Shown one piece after another: positions 1 to 12,460 of a DNA stretch of 64,000 nt. Under the pieces are notes generated by a model. That model did no database searches, was not told where the DNA came from, and worked only from the letters and a program-made list of their open reading frames with translations. The number at the start of each line of letters is the position of its first letter. The first letter of the stretch is position 1. The translations under genes were made by a program, and so were the position numbers. The stretch comes from Tubiluchus corallicola (lineage: Eukaryota > Priapulida > Priapulimorpha > Priapulimorphida > Tubiluchidae), in the NCBI GenBank assembly GCA_030141605.1, contig JAQGDQ010000001.1:3122306-3186305 (forward strand). The letters run 5' to 3'.

Positions 1-1098
1 GGTTTAGTTTGACTATAATATTTCAAATTTTCGAATTGTAACAACAATAACTGAAAAAACATTTCTGCAAGCCAAAATGAAGATAATAAATATTATGCTT
101 TTACTTATTGTAGTAAAAGGACTATTAAACATATACTAAGAAAGTACTGACACACTTAATTTAACTTCTCTGAATCTTTACAACAGCAACAAGATTAATC
201 TTCACATGACTTGATGCTGGTAAGCAGACTGCTATATAAACTTAAGGTTCTAACAGTATGAGCAATTAAGATTAACTATAAGATTTTAGAAATACTAACT
301 TAGAGTAAAAATGACGAAGATAACTACTTTATTTTTTGTTTAAGAACTGTAAATGCACTGTGTGTTTCATAACGAAAACAGTATTTCCATTTAATTACCA
401 CTGTGGTAATTAGGGTCATTCTCTATTTGTTAGTAACACTATTACGATAATTAATTTGGTAGACAAAACAGAGATTGAATGAATCAACAGAATTCAACAA
501 TAATTTAGAGAATGAATGCTTACATTCATATTTAATTTCTGGCAGCTCATAATCTTCTTCTGAAAACTCGTAGTTTTCCATTTTCGTGGTTTTGAAAAAT
601 TAACAACCAATGCAGTCTTCACACTATACTCTGTAGACTCCTGGTCGTAAAGTTTTAATTACGATGAATTCAGTCACATATCACTGTTGCATTTGCTGTA
701 ACTAGTAGCAGAACACAAATACACCGTCACTATTAAAAAACTATAACAGTATAAAGTATAATAAAGGCTAAAATGATACATTTTAATTCATACACTTCAA
801 TCTAAAAGTTAGAATTGTACTTGTAATACTATAATTTATGATAATCGGTAGGGTTATTCTGTAGTACTAGTAGTACTAATACTAGTAGTAATAACACTAC
901 CGATTATTAAACTGGTAATCTTGTGTAGCTTTTCTGGATTCACAAAAAATCTCAACTTCACATACATCTTCAATCATTAGTTCCAAACAGCTCAGTTGAC
1001 TGACTGAGACTTTATAGCGATCCTAAGGTATTGCACCATTCACAACATTAATTGGAAATTTGTTCTGTTTCACTCCACGTGAAACATACTATTATGTA
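1..1098. other. Gene-free left edge
   Basis: AT-rich sequence without a convincing open reading frame or splice-flanked coding segment on either strand. Apart from the imperfect palindrome at 841-907, described separately, I see nothing in it. Confidence 0.5.
841..907. repeat. Imperfect 67 bp palindrome
   Basis: The outer arms ATAATCGGTAG / CTACCGATTAT pair perfectly. The next bases pair with one mismatch, and the inner part is made of GTACTAGTA-type units that pair with small slippage. The whole block can fold into one hairpin. It may be a tiny foldback element or a replication-generated palindrome; no coding role is visible. Confidence 0.75.
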
Positions 1099-1826
1099 GG
1101 GCGCCGAGTAATCCATTAGCCGAAGTAGGACACTTCCGGTAAAACGCATGTGCTAAATTTGCGGAAAAGCAGCGTCGTGCATGGGCAGCCCAAGTAGGGC
1201 GATTGCTGTCGAGAATTATGACATAATGAAACGTAAAGCTAAATTTGTTTTAGAAAAAAGTAACTTTATAATAATGATGGATATTCCTTGACAATTTACA
1301 ATGTGTTTTTTACAGTAATATCATCACTATTATTAGCTCCATTAATATCATCATAACATTCAACTAAGTATCTAATGCTTTAAAGAGAGGAACTATGTAG
1401 GGCACATAGCTCGCTAGCCCATTTACTTAGTAGAAAACAATTATTTGTCCAAGATGTAGTGAAACGGGTCATCTGTCTGTGAAGCGATCCAAAATATAAA
1501 TGATATACCTTAAGCAAATGTTGGAATCGAATCGGTAACGAATCGCCTAAGAAGTGGGCTTATTTCACTTCAAAAAGATTAATATCCAAGCCAAATTTAA
1601 TATTGGAAATTTTACTAACTCAAAATAAAATTCTTTTATTTTTCCAGATATATAATAAATTATTCAACGTTTTTGACGTTTTCAGTTCTTATTATTAAAT
1701 AAACAAGGACAACGGGTGCTGCCAGTACGGTTAACGACTCAATTTGTGACCTGACTCTAATGTCCTACTTGGGCTAGCCCATGTACGCCAATTGTCCTAC
1801 TTCGGCTAGTAGATTACTCGGCGCCC
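1099..1826. mobile_element. 728 bp non-autonomous DNA element with 33 bp terminal inverted repeats
   Basis: The ends at 1099-1131 and 1794-1826 are inverted copies of each other, matching at 31 of 33 positions and beginning GGGCGCCGAGTAATC. A second, looser inverted pair lies just inside (CATGGGCAGCCCAAGTAGG near 1179 and its counterpart near 1762-1782). No transposase frame lies between the ends, so this looks like a MITE or deletion derivative. I could not find a clear target-site duplication, so the superfamily is not assigned. Confidence 0.8.
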
Positions 1827-1839
1827 AACGTACTAAAAA

Positions 1840-4800
1840 GAGTAGACATGGGAGCTCTTTCCGGCATTCGAAAGTTTTCGTTAACTGCTGATAATTTCTA
1901 AGATTTCTGTGGTCAGCTGTTTTGGTCACTTCAGTGGGTGCCTGTGGGTTGTCAGTGTCTAATAGTTGTGGCCAGGGAAGTTTTAGTATGGTTAACAGTC
2001 TATCGTGGTAGTGGCAGTAGGGGTAGTAGTATATCGCCAGGAATTATAAATATAGGTTACTTTTCAGATAAGTAGTTCTTTCATTGTAATTATGAAAAAT
2101 TCCACGAACGTTACCTGTTATCTAGGTAGTCCCACTGGCAAATTTTGCGCGCACCACTTATTTTGAGTCAGTAAAGAGTGGTTCTGTGGCTACGCAAAAT
2201 CTCCTGCTTTTTAGCTCAGTTAGGGACTGTTGAGTTTTTTTGCACGTGAAGCAGGCTACTGGGTAACAAGTTTTGCATGTTTTTGGCTTAGGTATAATAT
2301 AATTTATTGTATTATATTGCTTGCAGACGTGTGGATATGTTAAAAAAACTCCCTCTAAGTGGGGTGATTTATAATGAAAAACAAGTGAATTCCGTAATTT
2401 ATGTAGCGATAAAATCGTAAAAAGCACAGCTGTACGACCATTACATTAGTTTTGAGATAAACTAAAGGACTCGGAAGTTATTTAGCAAAAACTTTCATAT
2501 CAAAAGCTATGAAATCAAAGCTGCTTTGTTTGTGGCTGCTGCACATGCAGAGAAACTTCATTAGTGTGATCAGGTAGCTTTTTTCCTAGCACAATAACCA
2601 GTCACAAGCTACTAAACCTGGGGAAACAGTAGAGTCAGTCTCATCAAGCCTGCCAGGTAGCAATAATCTTGTTTACAGTATTACATTGCCAAAGAATTGC
2701 TGCTATGCTATTGTGCTAACTATTTGCATAATAGCAGTCTAGAGAACCTGAAGAAAGTTTTATTCATTTTTTATCCATCCAGTGCAATCACCGACGTTAA
2801 AATATCGCTATGGTAACTCTGTGAAGAGTTCTTGTTTGATAAGCCCAACAGATGCTCTTCCAGGGCAAAAGCTTTGCATTAAGCTGAACTACAACACATT
2901 GTTGAAGGGTTAAAAATGCTAGACAGTATTGATGATAGAGACTAATTTTTTTTCTGTGCAAAAAATCTGGAGAACACCCCTAAATGTGGACCCAAATAAA
3001 TTAACCTGTATTACCTGGTAGAGAGACTTGCAACAATCGAGAAACAAGTGGATAAATATAAATCAATGACTTTAAAAGACCGAGAGAAAATAAGTGAAAT
3101 GGAAATAGGATTTACTTACAAGAGAAGTGCCAACTACTATACTAGGACCGGTACCTAGCTAAGATGACAAGTGCGTGAATATCAACAATGAACACGCAAA
3201 TATACCGTATTTTCCCGTGTATAAGAGACCCTTTTTTGCTCAGAATTTTCACTTTAAAAATAGGGGGTCTCTTATACATGGGAGTAAGTCTTTTCAATAA
3301 GATGCATAAATTGTGACACTAATGATTTTAAAAGAAATAAGTGCTCTACAACTGTTTTGCGTGTGGCGTTCGACTATGAAGCGGTTGTAAGCAATACAAG
3401 CATCGTGACACAGGCATTATCTCCTCGTTTTCTCTTTTCCTGTTACAGAGGTTTGCAGGTACGCACTTTAATATATACCAGTACTCTTTTTCTACAACAC
3501 ATTAACTGGTTTTATTTTGTTTTCAGTACCGCACTGAGTTGAAAAAAGTTGTACTTTACCCTCTAAAAATGTCCATCTGAAAAAACTTTTTTCCAGAATT
3601 TTTGCCTAAAAATTGAAGGGGTCTCTTATACACAAGGTTCTCTTATACACGGGAAAATACGGTAGATGGCGGTAGCGCTTCAGCATCGTATGTGACAAGA
3701 AAGATTCAAGAAGGTGATAGCAGTGATGGAGAAAAGTATGATCCCTTCAGATTTAAGTTACCAAAAGATCAATTAAAAAATGGATCAAGCAACAAAATAA
3801 AAAAGAAACGGAGAGCGGTCCTGGGAATGGTAACATCAAGTATTTCGTTAGGTGCACCTTTGACGAAAGATTTGTTTGTTTTTCGGGTGGGAAACAAGTC
3901 AGTGATGATGAGGTGAAAAACATGCTTATTGAACAAAATGTGACACCATTCGAGTTTAACAGAATTTCACATGATGACTCAACATACAAGTCATACAGAG
4001 TAACAATAAATGGTTCACACACGGACACAATGATAAAATGCGAACAGTACTTTTTCAGAAACGAAAAGCTTACTGAACTGTGTGTACATAACAAATCACG
4101 CGATCTTTTCAAAGAGTTCAGTGAAGCAACGGGTAAAAATAGGCTATCTTCTAAATGTATTAATAGTGAAACAGTTCCGATAGTCATTGCCGAAACGTTT
4201 GCTAGCGATTTTAATTCTTTATACAATATAGTATGTTTTAACCAATTAGAGATGACAGAGATCTAATCTAAGCTCTGTGATAATATCAATACTCACGACT
4301 TGCCTTGTGTTATCTCTGTTGCGGATGTCTTATCTGTTCTGCCCAGATTGAAACCCACTAAATCTTATGGCAACTTTGGTTTAATGTCTGATCACTTACT
4401 ACATGCCCCTTTACATTTTTTATACACTTATGTCTATTGATGAATATGATGCTAATCCACATTACCCCTGATGATTTAAAATTCTCTAATATTTATTCCA
4501 TTCCTAAAGATCAACAAGGCGATTTAAGTAGTAAAGACAATTACCATGTGTTGTTGTCACCCGTTGGTAAATTGCTTGATTGGATAATTATAACAAAATA
4601 CGAAAATCTGATATCCAGTTTTGACCAACAGATCTAAGATACAGCTGTATATTGTTGTCCAATTGATGCTTCGAAAACTTTTGATAAAAGTTAATTTCTG
4701 TAAACTATTTTCACTTCTTACCAAACCTAATATGCGTTCACTGATTACCAGATTATTGTTACACATGTATTCCACACAGAAAGTCCAAGTGAATTGGCAT

Positions 4801-5760
4801 GGTAAATCTTCTGCAACTTTTACTGTTACAAATGGACTACAACCAGGAGCTGTGCTTTCTCTACTCATAGAACTGTCAAAATCCAACTTTGGGTGTTGTG
4901 TAGGTTTGTAGTGCTGTTTCTTATGCTGATGATCTTACTTTGCTTGCACCTTGTGTTAAAGCATTACATGAAATGTTAAAAATATGTGAAGCTTATGCTT
5001 TTAAATATAGTATCTCATCCGTTAACATACAACTATTAAGATTAAGAGCAAATGCATTGTTTAAAAAAAATAGGTGTGAGACAGTTATGGAAACTTCCAA
5101 GAAAATCTTCCCCTTATTTTCTTCCCCTTATTTGCAATATGATAAAGCCCAGTATTCAGATAATTAAAAATGTGTAAACTTCTTTTATACATGTTATCAT
5201 AGCAGTAATAGTCTGGTTTCTTTTTTTGCTCGACAAAGTTGCTATTCAGTTTTATTCTATATGGGAAATAATGTGAAATACATATGCCAAAAATACAATA
5301 TACATTTTGCATTGATGATACCTAGGCTAAAGCTTGTACGATCACGTGCATTTAAAGAGGAATGCAAACTAACTGAGGATCAAATTTATAAAGTATCTCT
5401 GGTGATGGATATTTTAAATACCATAGAAGCAAGAGATTTCTCTTTTTATAGCTTGAGTAGATTGAATGAACTTTTAGCATTTATCATGGAAGATTAATTA
5501 GATACACATAATTTTATGGTATTTTTAAGTATAATTTTTAAAGTTAAATGATTGTCATTTCTGTCTTTTTATAATTTTTTCGATGTGTTATTTTTGGTGT
5601 GTCATGTATGTGTAATGTGCCAACCAATTGTATAATTTTGTAAACATTACTAGTGTGCAGTGTGTCTGTGTTGTGTTAATGTACTTTTTCACTCCATCAT
5701 CACATTATGGTGTCAGGAGTAGGATATTGACTTTCTTTGGTGTAAGTCGGTAAGAATAAA
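1840..5760 (+). mobile_element. Degenerate CR1/L2-like non-LTR retrotransposon, internally deleted
   Basis: From about 3670 a conserved-looking ORF1 segment (frames at 3692 and 3913, joined by a frameshift) is followed directly by a segment that normally lies between endonuclease and reverse transcriptase (about 4080-4260). The endonuclease domain is therefore missing. Reverse transcriptase motifs follow in broken frames: an IPKD-containing segment (about 4490-4520), an LDASKAFD-like stretch (about 4650-4700), TVTNGLQPGAVLS (about 4820-4860) and YADDLTLLAP (about 4920-4955). The C-terminal domain runs to a stop near 5497 and is followed by a 3' untranslated-like region. The left boundary, somewhere between 1840 and 2450, is a guess. 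The copy is dead: it has multiple frameshifts and stops, and a foldback element at 3203-3664 splits ORF1. Clade assignment is by general resemblance only. Confidence 0.7.
3203..3664. mobile_element. 462 bp foldback/MITE nested in the retrotransposon ORF1
   Basis: The left end TACCGTATTTTCCCGTGTAT and the right end are inverted copies over about 28 bp, continuing into TAAGAGA. The GTCTCTTATACA core recurs inside, inverted to the left end near 3265-3283 and tandemly before the right end near 3620-3650. Each end can thus form its own hairpin. A TA flanks both ends, compatible with a TA target duplication. There is no transposase frame. Retrotransposon ORF1 sequence resumes immediately after the right end. 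Confidence 0.8.
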
Positions 5761-7224
5761 TTCTTTGTCAGCATTTATGAAAATTCAATGATATTTACTT
5801 TTAGGTAATTAGTTACATACAAGGCTCAAAATACCTGGATTCGCATCGCAATTCGCTCCATAAATTATTGCTGTTGCTCCTGTTTTTAGTCTTTCAGGGC
5901 AATAGCTGCTCCACAAAAACTTTGGTGTTTTCACTTCAGATTATGTAAATAAATGTATAATAACAGGAAAAAAGTTTAATGAATACATGTCTGTCACAAA
6001 ATGTTTTGCCTATTAAATATTTTACCAAATTGTTTAAAAACTTTCGGCTTCATTATTAATTCACGGAAAATCTTTTTATGTGCAGCCGCTTCCACCAGGC
6101 TAGGTGGCACTTAATAAATGCAGATGAAAAGCAGGATGCAAAGTAAAGTAATGTAATTACATAGAAAATGATGCTTAATAGGTCTCTTTGATTTATAAAT
6201 CCAACCACTTAATAAATCCATTTAGTTTTGCATCTAGATGGATTTATTAAGCAGAGCACACTGTACCTAAATTTGCTGATATTACTGGCAAGATTTGTAT
6301 TTGTTTGCACAATAAAACACAATCTAACTTCCTGAATGTATTCAATTTTCTGCTTTATGGTGACATACTAATAATCATACTAATTTGTTTCAATCATCGT
6401 ATTTATTATAGATCAACGATGGAGTATACTTTTAAATTTATGCCAGACGATAGCAAATATGGACATTGTGAAAGAGAAAGTACATTTGCTTATAAGAGAC
6501 CACATGACTTTTTGCGAAAAGATTTGCATCTTTATTGAGTGAAGTACAGAAACGAAAACTTCTAATAAGCCAGACGAATTAGGTTTGGTAATTTCCAGAA
6601 AGACAGAGGTGCCATCTTGCAAAACAAGTCCAAATGAATAACTTAGACATTTTCTGTCATGTTTACATTTACCAAGATCGACCTAAGCAAAAAGTGATCT
6701 TGATTCGAACTTTTGAAGCTATAGCAGCTGTGGACTTATGTCCTAATTTACCCATACACAGCACTTTTTTGCACTGTGTATAATAAAACGTTATACACCT
6801 TAGGCACCGTAGACAGTAATGACCATGGAGATCCTTTGTAAGTTTAGTAACCGCACATGATTAAATTTACTTGATCAGTGAAATCTGGAGGTTTGGGCTT
6901 TCTTGTAACTAATGAACTTTGTGTATAAAAATGAGAATTTAGCTAATTTGTGAATTCTACGTATTGCTTGCCTATATACATAACAGAACTTGCTGTATGT
7001 ATTAATACCTGTTAAAAACTTGTTTTTACATTTGGTTGAACTAGCTGGATTAATTTTGCTTCATATTTCCTAGTTTAGCCTATTTATGCCTATTGTCTCA
7101 TTATCTAAAGTTATAGTCTTTAAAGTGTTCTAGTTATTGAAATTGTATAATTATACTTTTTGCCACCTGATTTTCTCATTTGTTATTAACTTATAAATTA
7201 TTATTATGATCGATTCTATTACAG
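5761..7224. other. Intergenic region upstream of ACS1
   Basis: AT-rich spacer. A reading frame at about 6305-6538 has no recognisable domain and is not supported by flanking splice sites with a partner exon. The interval should contain the ACS1 promoter and probably a non-coding first exon, because a splice acceptor (CTATTACAG) ends at 7224, just before the ACS1 start. I cannot locate a TATA box or a transcription start with confidence. Confidence 0.4.
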
Positions 7225-7252
7225 ACACAATGTAAGAAATGATGTTAGCAAC

Positions 7253-10200
7253 ATGACTAAAGAACGAGTGAATGTGATCAATAGTTACTTTGTGAGGGCA
7301 ATGTCATTGCATCAGGTATGTTAGAATAATTTGAAAATGAAACAAATAGGGAGTGAAAAACTGCAAAGAAGTGTTTTTATTATGATTGTTTTCTGCCAAG
7401 CTTTTCTTAACATCATAAAGGTAAATATACATGATGCATATAAGTAGCAGTACTAGACTAAGATAACAATATTACTTGCAAGTAATTTTTGTACAAGCTC
7501 ATTCATTGGGAATTTTAATCTTAGAATAGGTAATATGACTAAAAGGATATATTTTAACATTTAGTTAAAATGCATCATTTTTGTCTTTTAGGAAACAGCA
7601 CATGATAATGGAATAATCAGAAGTCCATTTCCAGATGTCTCAATTCCTAGTGATGTCACTATTTTTCAGAGTGTATTTAATAATTTGGATATTTATGCAC
7701 ATAGCACTGCTGTAGTAGATGCCATAAGCGGGAGATCATACACATATCTTGACTTATCTTTAGCTGTAAAGAAATTTAGCAGTGCTTTGGCGCGGAACGG
7801 ATTCAAAAAGAGTGATGTTTTTGCCATTTGCATGCCCAACTGCCCTGAATTTGTCATTTTCTTTTTTGCTGTAATTGGCTTAGGTGGAACAGTCACGCCA
7901 ATAAATCCGGCATACACTACTAGAGAAATCCGTAATCAGTTATGTGATTCTGAAGCAAAATGGATAATATCTGTGCAAGAATTAGAAAAAAAGATTTGTA
8001 ATGCTACATCAAACATCGCTGCAATAAAACACAAAATATTTATGGGAGGAAAATCCTCTGAAAAGAATTTTTCTGCTGAAGAATTACTTCAAGATAATGG
8101 TTCTTGCTTTCCAAAACATGTACCAATTGATGTCCAAACGGATGTTGCAATTTTACCATATTCTTCTGGTACAACTGGTAAGCCCAAAGGTGTAATGCTG
8201 ACGCACTATTCTATAGTTGCAAATCTTCACCAAACAAAGATACAATGGCCATTTCGACCCGGAGACAAATACATTTGCTTTGTGCCAATGTACCATGCAT
8301 ATGGTATTTACTTGACGTTGGGTGCTTTAAGTAATGGTTCCAGTGTGTATTATTTGCCAAAGTTTCACCCAGATACTTTTCTTGGAACTATCCAGAAATA
8401 CAAAATTACTCATGCACACCTTGTTCCTCCAGTGATTATTTTCCTTGTCAAGTCTCCATTAGTGGAAAAGTACGATTTATCATCATTTCAGACTGCGTAC
8501 AGTGGCTCAGCACCATTAGGTAATTTTTAATATATGATTTACTCAGTTTTGCAATGTAAATGTCATTACAGATAGTTACTTCTTATATTAATTAGTTTTA
8601 TTTTGTTGTGCAATTGTCAACATTTTTGTTGATAAAAAATGATTTGAAGATTGAACATTCTCTGTCTGAAAACACAATTGAGCAAATTTGCATTGTGTAA
8701 TATCATGTGATTCCTTATAATTTCATATAGTTCTTAAATCAATTTTGTAATTAGCAAACGTATGACAATTTATTGATATCTAAATTTTGTAAATAACTGC
8801 AAACTGTGTGTATTGAACTTTGCTCTAGATTTTACTATGCACAAATCTATTTCAGTTAAATATTTTAAATTTCTAAAATATTCTTAGTTTGTTAGATCTA
8901 ATATGTTACTGCAAGTTATGTAGTAAGAATTTATAATATTTTTATTGATATTTAGCAAAAGAAATAAGCGATGCTTTTGTGAGAAAGTTTTCTCACTTAA
9001 AAACCTTTCAACAAGGTTATGGAATGACAGAAACAAGTCCTGTCGTATGTGCTACACCAGAATGGGAGATTTTGCCTTCTACTGTTGGATACGTTGTGCC
9101 AAATTCAGAAGCAAAGGTAATGTCAGTTGTATAAGTTTCAGTGAAGTTTCTAAAGCAATTTTTATGATGCGAAAAACGTATTGTAGATGTTTATATGGCC
9201 TGTCGTGCTATTACTTTAGTGTTTTCTCTTAGTTGCAAAGTACTGTGATGTTTGCATTGTGTAATATCATGTGATTCCCTATAATTATATAATTCGTAAA
9301 TCAATTTTGTAACTGGCAAGCGCAAAGTGGCATTTACCAGACATTCGGAATGCTTAATGCATTTTGTGTTATCCACCTGCGGAATAGCTCCTTATAAAAA
9401 ATCAATAGGAAATAGCTGCAGAAAAAAATAATGTATATTGCAGGTCTGATAAACGGGTGCATTGAAAACAGTGTGAACCGATTTTATCTATTCTGCATCT
9501 GCATAAAGCATAAACATTCCAGATGTCTAGTAAATGAAACTTCATATGGCTGGCATATAGCATATTGCATACGATCAGGTGAACTACTGGCGAAGCTGTT
9601 AGTTTCGTTGATGGACTACCAAGCTTTTTTTGTATGTGGCATAGCGCCATTTAATCATCTATTTGTATGCAACTCGTAATTGCAGTGGGCACCACCTAAT
9701 TTGAGTATGCTAGCAGTTGATTGACGAGCACATTTGTTTTATTCTAGCTCTAACAAACCAAAGTGGTTCTTATTCAGGTTGTTGATTTAAAGACTGGTGA
9801 AGCGCTTGGTCCTAATAAAGAAGGAGAGATATATGTAAGAGGTCCTCATATCATGAAGGGTTATTTGAACAATTCTTCTGCTACTGCTGAAGCTATAGAT
9901 TCTGAAGGATTTCTTCATACTGGGGATACTGGCTATTATGATGAAGAGGGGTATGTCACATATTAAATATCGCCATTTGTACAGTTTAGCAACAATATTC
10001 CAAGAAGGGAATAAAAAATGACTAAAATGACTTTTAAAAGTTGACGTTGAACTTTTAAAAATCTGCATGCGTTATTAATAGTAGAGCATCTTAATTAGTT
10101 AAACAGACCTGCGAATTCTCATTACATTAATTAGGTATGTATCACCAATGCACATGCACATTCGAATCAGATTTTAGTACTGATGCATTCCACAACTTCA

Positions 10201-11659
10201 CATGCAAGTTTGCACATTGCTTGGCTTCCTTTGCCATTAGTATGCCTGCTACTCTCAATAATATAGTAGCGCTTATAGTCCTATAATGTATGTTATACTA
10301 AAGGGTATTACAATTATTGGAAATTAAGCACTTTTGGGTATTACTGAGCTTTTTTCATATACCGACTATAATACATTAGTAGTACACCTGCTACTCTCAA
10401 TAATAGAGTAGCGTTTATGAGTCTTATAATGTATATTATACTAAAGGGCATTACAATTATTGAAAATTAAGCATTTTTGGGTGCTACTGAGCTTTTTTCA
10501 TATGTACAAAGGAACATATTTATACGTATAGCATAGTGAGCTATAATAACAGCTCAGTAGTACCATAAAATTGTCTTAATTTTAATTTTTTGCCTTAACT
10601 TTTTCGTAATTTGATTTTGATAATTAAAAATGCAAAAATTTCTGCAGCAAAATTTGTCACCTGGACCCCTGCCAGAGCGAGATGATCCCCGGGCTTTCTA
10701 CATTTCACACCCGTTTTTACTTCAAATAATTGGGAAGTCTTGTTAAGATAAAGCATATCTATTTAAAGGTCTTTGATGTTTTTCAAAATCAGTGCATTTT
10801 CTTGCGCTTGTTGACATACACATTGTATGTGACTAGGTCTTAATAGTTCATAAAAAATTAAAAAAATATTCTTATAATATTGTCAAGTCTTTAAATTACT
10901 TGCACTAAATTGTGTATGTTGTTCTGCATATTATTTTAGTGAAACTTGGTTAGTACAATAAAGTAGCAGTTAACTTGCCCACTAATTTTGGTACTACCCA
11001 ACTAACTGTCTCATAACAAACTCCTAATTTAAGAAAGTTACATGTGATATTGCAGTTCTCCTAAAATGCTGCACAGATTTACTTGTTTTTTATAGCGAAT
11101 CACATAAATAAAAATGAATAAAGCCAAAATACTGAAGAAGAATAAGAGAAAAATAAAGCCAAAATACTGCAGACTTACAGTATTGAATACTGAATACTGC
11201 AAACTTGCATTCATAATGATTTAAAGGTACTAAAATTATGATTTGCTTATTACTTAGTGGTAAACAATGTGAACTGAAACATTATTTAGCAATATCTTAT
11301 TAATTTGCAGGCATTTCTTCATAGTTGATCGAGTAAAGGAGTTAATCAAATATAATGCATACCAAGTGGCACCAGCAGAGCTTGAAGCATTGCTCCTTTC
11401 TCATCCGTATGTAGCTGATGCCGCTGTTATAGGAATTCCTAATGAACGCACTGGGGAGCTTCCTAAAGCATACATAGTAAAAAAGAACATCGACCTGACA
11501 AGAAGAGAAGTTCAGAAGTTTATAGAGAAAAATACAGCACCATTCAAGTGGCTCAGAGGTGGAGTGGAGTTTGTGTCAGAAATACCGAGATCTGCTAGCG
11601 GGAAAATTTTGCGAAAGTCTTTGCGTGATAGAGCAAGAAATACTAATGCAAAATTATAA
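7253..11659 (+). CDS. ACS1: acyl-CoA synthetase, 4CL/luciferase-like (ANL superfamily)
   Basis: Five coding exons: 7253-7315, 7592-8519, 8956-9116, 9778-9950 and 11311-11659, giving 557 residues. All introns are GT-AG, with phases 0, 1, 0, 2. The family activates a carboxylic acid as acyl-AMP and transfers it to CoA. Visible motifs: [10 protein letters not shown] (residues 212-221, phosphate loop), FHAYG-type A4 region written here as YHAYG, GYGMTE (351-356), TGD (432-434), hinge [20 protein letters not shown] from residue 448, and the catalytic-lysine segment SASGKILRK with K540. The C-terminus AKL fits a PTS1 peroxisomal signal. The N-terminal exon carries RVNVINSYF, a degenerate PTS2-like block. 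The ATG at 7253 is the first in frame after a splice acceptor, and two short upstream AUG frames precede it. Length is normal for the family. The substrate (phenylpropanoid, fatty acid or other) cannot be read from the sequence. Confidence 0.92.
8687..9322. repeat. Direct repeat of about 73 bp in introns 2 and 3 of ACS1
   Basis: Copies at 8687-8760 and 9251-9322 share TTTGCATTGTGTAATATC, then ATGTGATTCC and ATCAATTTTGTAA with few mismatches. They lie either side of the third coding exon. They may be two insertions of one short repeat or a local duplication that left the exon single. No terminal structure is evident. Confidence 0.75.
10245..10502. repeat. Two direct copies of about 118 bp in intron 4 of ACS1
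   Basis: Copies at about 10245-10362 and 10387-10502 begin CCTGCTACTCTCAATAATA and end TACTGAGCTTTTTTCATAT, with a 142 bp period and roughly ten differences. This is a local tandem duplication with a short spacer. It has no coding content. Confidence 0.8.
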
Positions 11660-12324
11660 AACTTGCTGACTATAAAAATGTTGTGTAACTCATCAGGTAT
11701 ATAATTTGATGTTTAACATTTCAGTATTTCCTTTTTGGATACAATTATGTACATGTTAATTTATATGTTGTCTTAACAATGCATTTTTGTTACATTTTGA
11801 CGTTATTTTGGCTACTGTTTTTGTAAAGATTCTGCATGTAGCATTACAGTAAAATGCAAAGAAACTTGTTTATCAGAATTGTGTGACAAAATACACAAGA
11901 TAACTACAAGACAAGTTAGATGTGATAAGCAAAAATTTGCATGCTAAAACAAGTGTTACTCGAAATACTGGACTACTGGTCAAGTGTTTCATCGAACTCA
12001 AGATTGTGGATCAAAAATCCAACTCCGCTAATAGATGTGAAATGTTCTAGTATATTTCTTCGCAGGTTTAGATTTAAGTTTAGGTTTTGTAAAAACTTAG
12101 ATGGGTCATTGCTCTACTTGAATTCATGATGGGAAATCGAAAATCCGAATCCGACTCTGTCAATCGAATCTAAGTTGATACAGAATTCATTCTAGTGTGT
12201 GTCCTATAAAGTTTTATGATGATCCGTTGCTAACTGGTGGAGCTGTAGCCTTTTTTGAATATCATATTGCTGTAAGTTTGAATTCAAAATGGCAGATCGA
12301 AACAAGGACTATGTCAATCGATTC

Positions 12325-12460
12325 GGAGTTCATTCTAGTATATTCCTGTAATGTTTCTTGACAATCTACTATAAATTCGCATTTAGAAAAAGGCTTAAGG
12401 TTCCACCAATTCACAGCAAATCGAGACAAAATTATATAGGAATATACTAGAATGAGTTCC
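12325..12460. repeat. Inverted repeat with 23 bp arms
   Basis: The arms at 12325-12347 and 12438-12460 both contain the core ATTCTAGTATATTCCT or its complement and match at 21 of 23 positions. The pair sits in a wider patch of degenerate, partly inverted repeats, which suggests an old foldback element. Confidence 0.65.

Noticed and set aside
3753-4226. 157-codon minus-strand frame
   Set aside because: It is the antisense shadow of the retrotransposon ORF1 and linker.
6305-6540. Small gene upstream of ACS1
   Set aside because: No recognisable domain, no partner exon, and codon use like the surrounding AT-rich spacer.
8945-9232. 95-codon plus-strand frame over ACS1 exon 3
   Set aside because: It is a shadow in a different frame. 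The splice-consistent frame of 8956-9116 encodes the conserved synthetase segment.
9763-9966. ATG-like start at 9763 for a separate small protein
   Set aside because: The frame is simply ACS1 exon 4 extended into both introns; the acceptor at 9777 and donor at 9951 fit the paralogs exactly.
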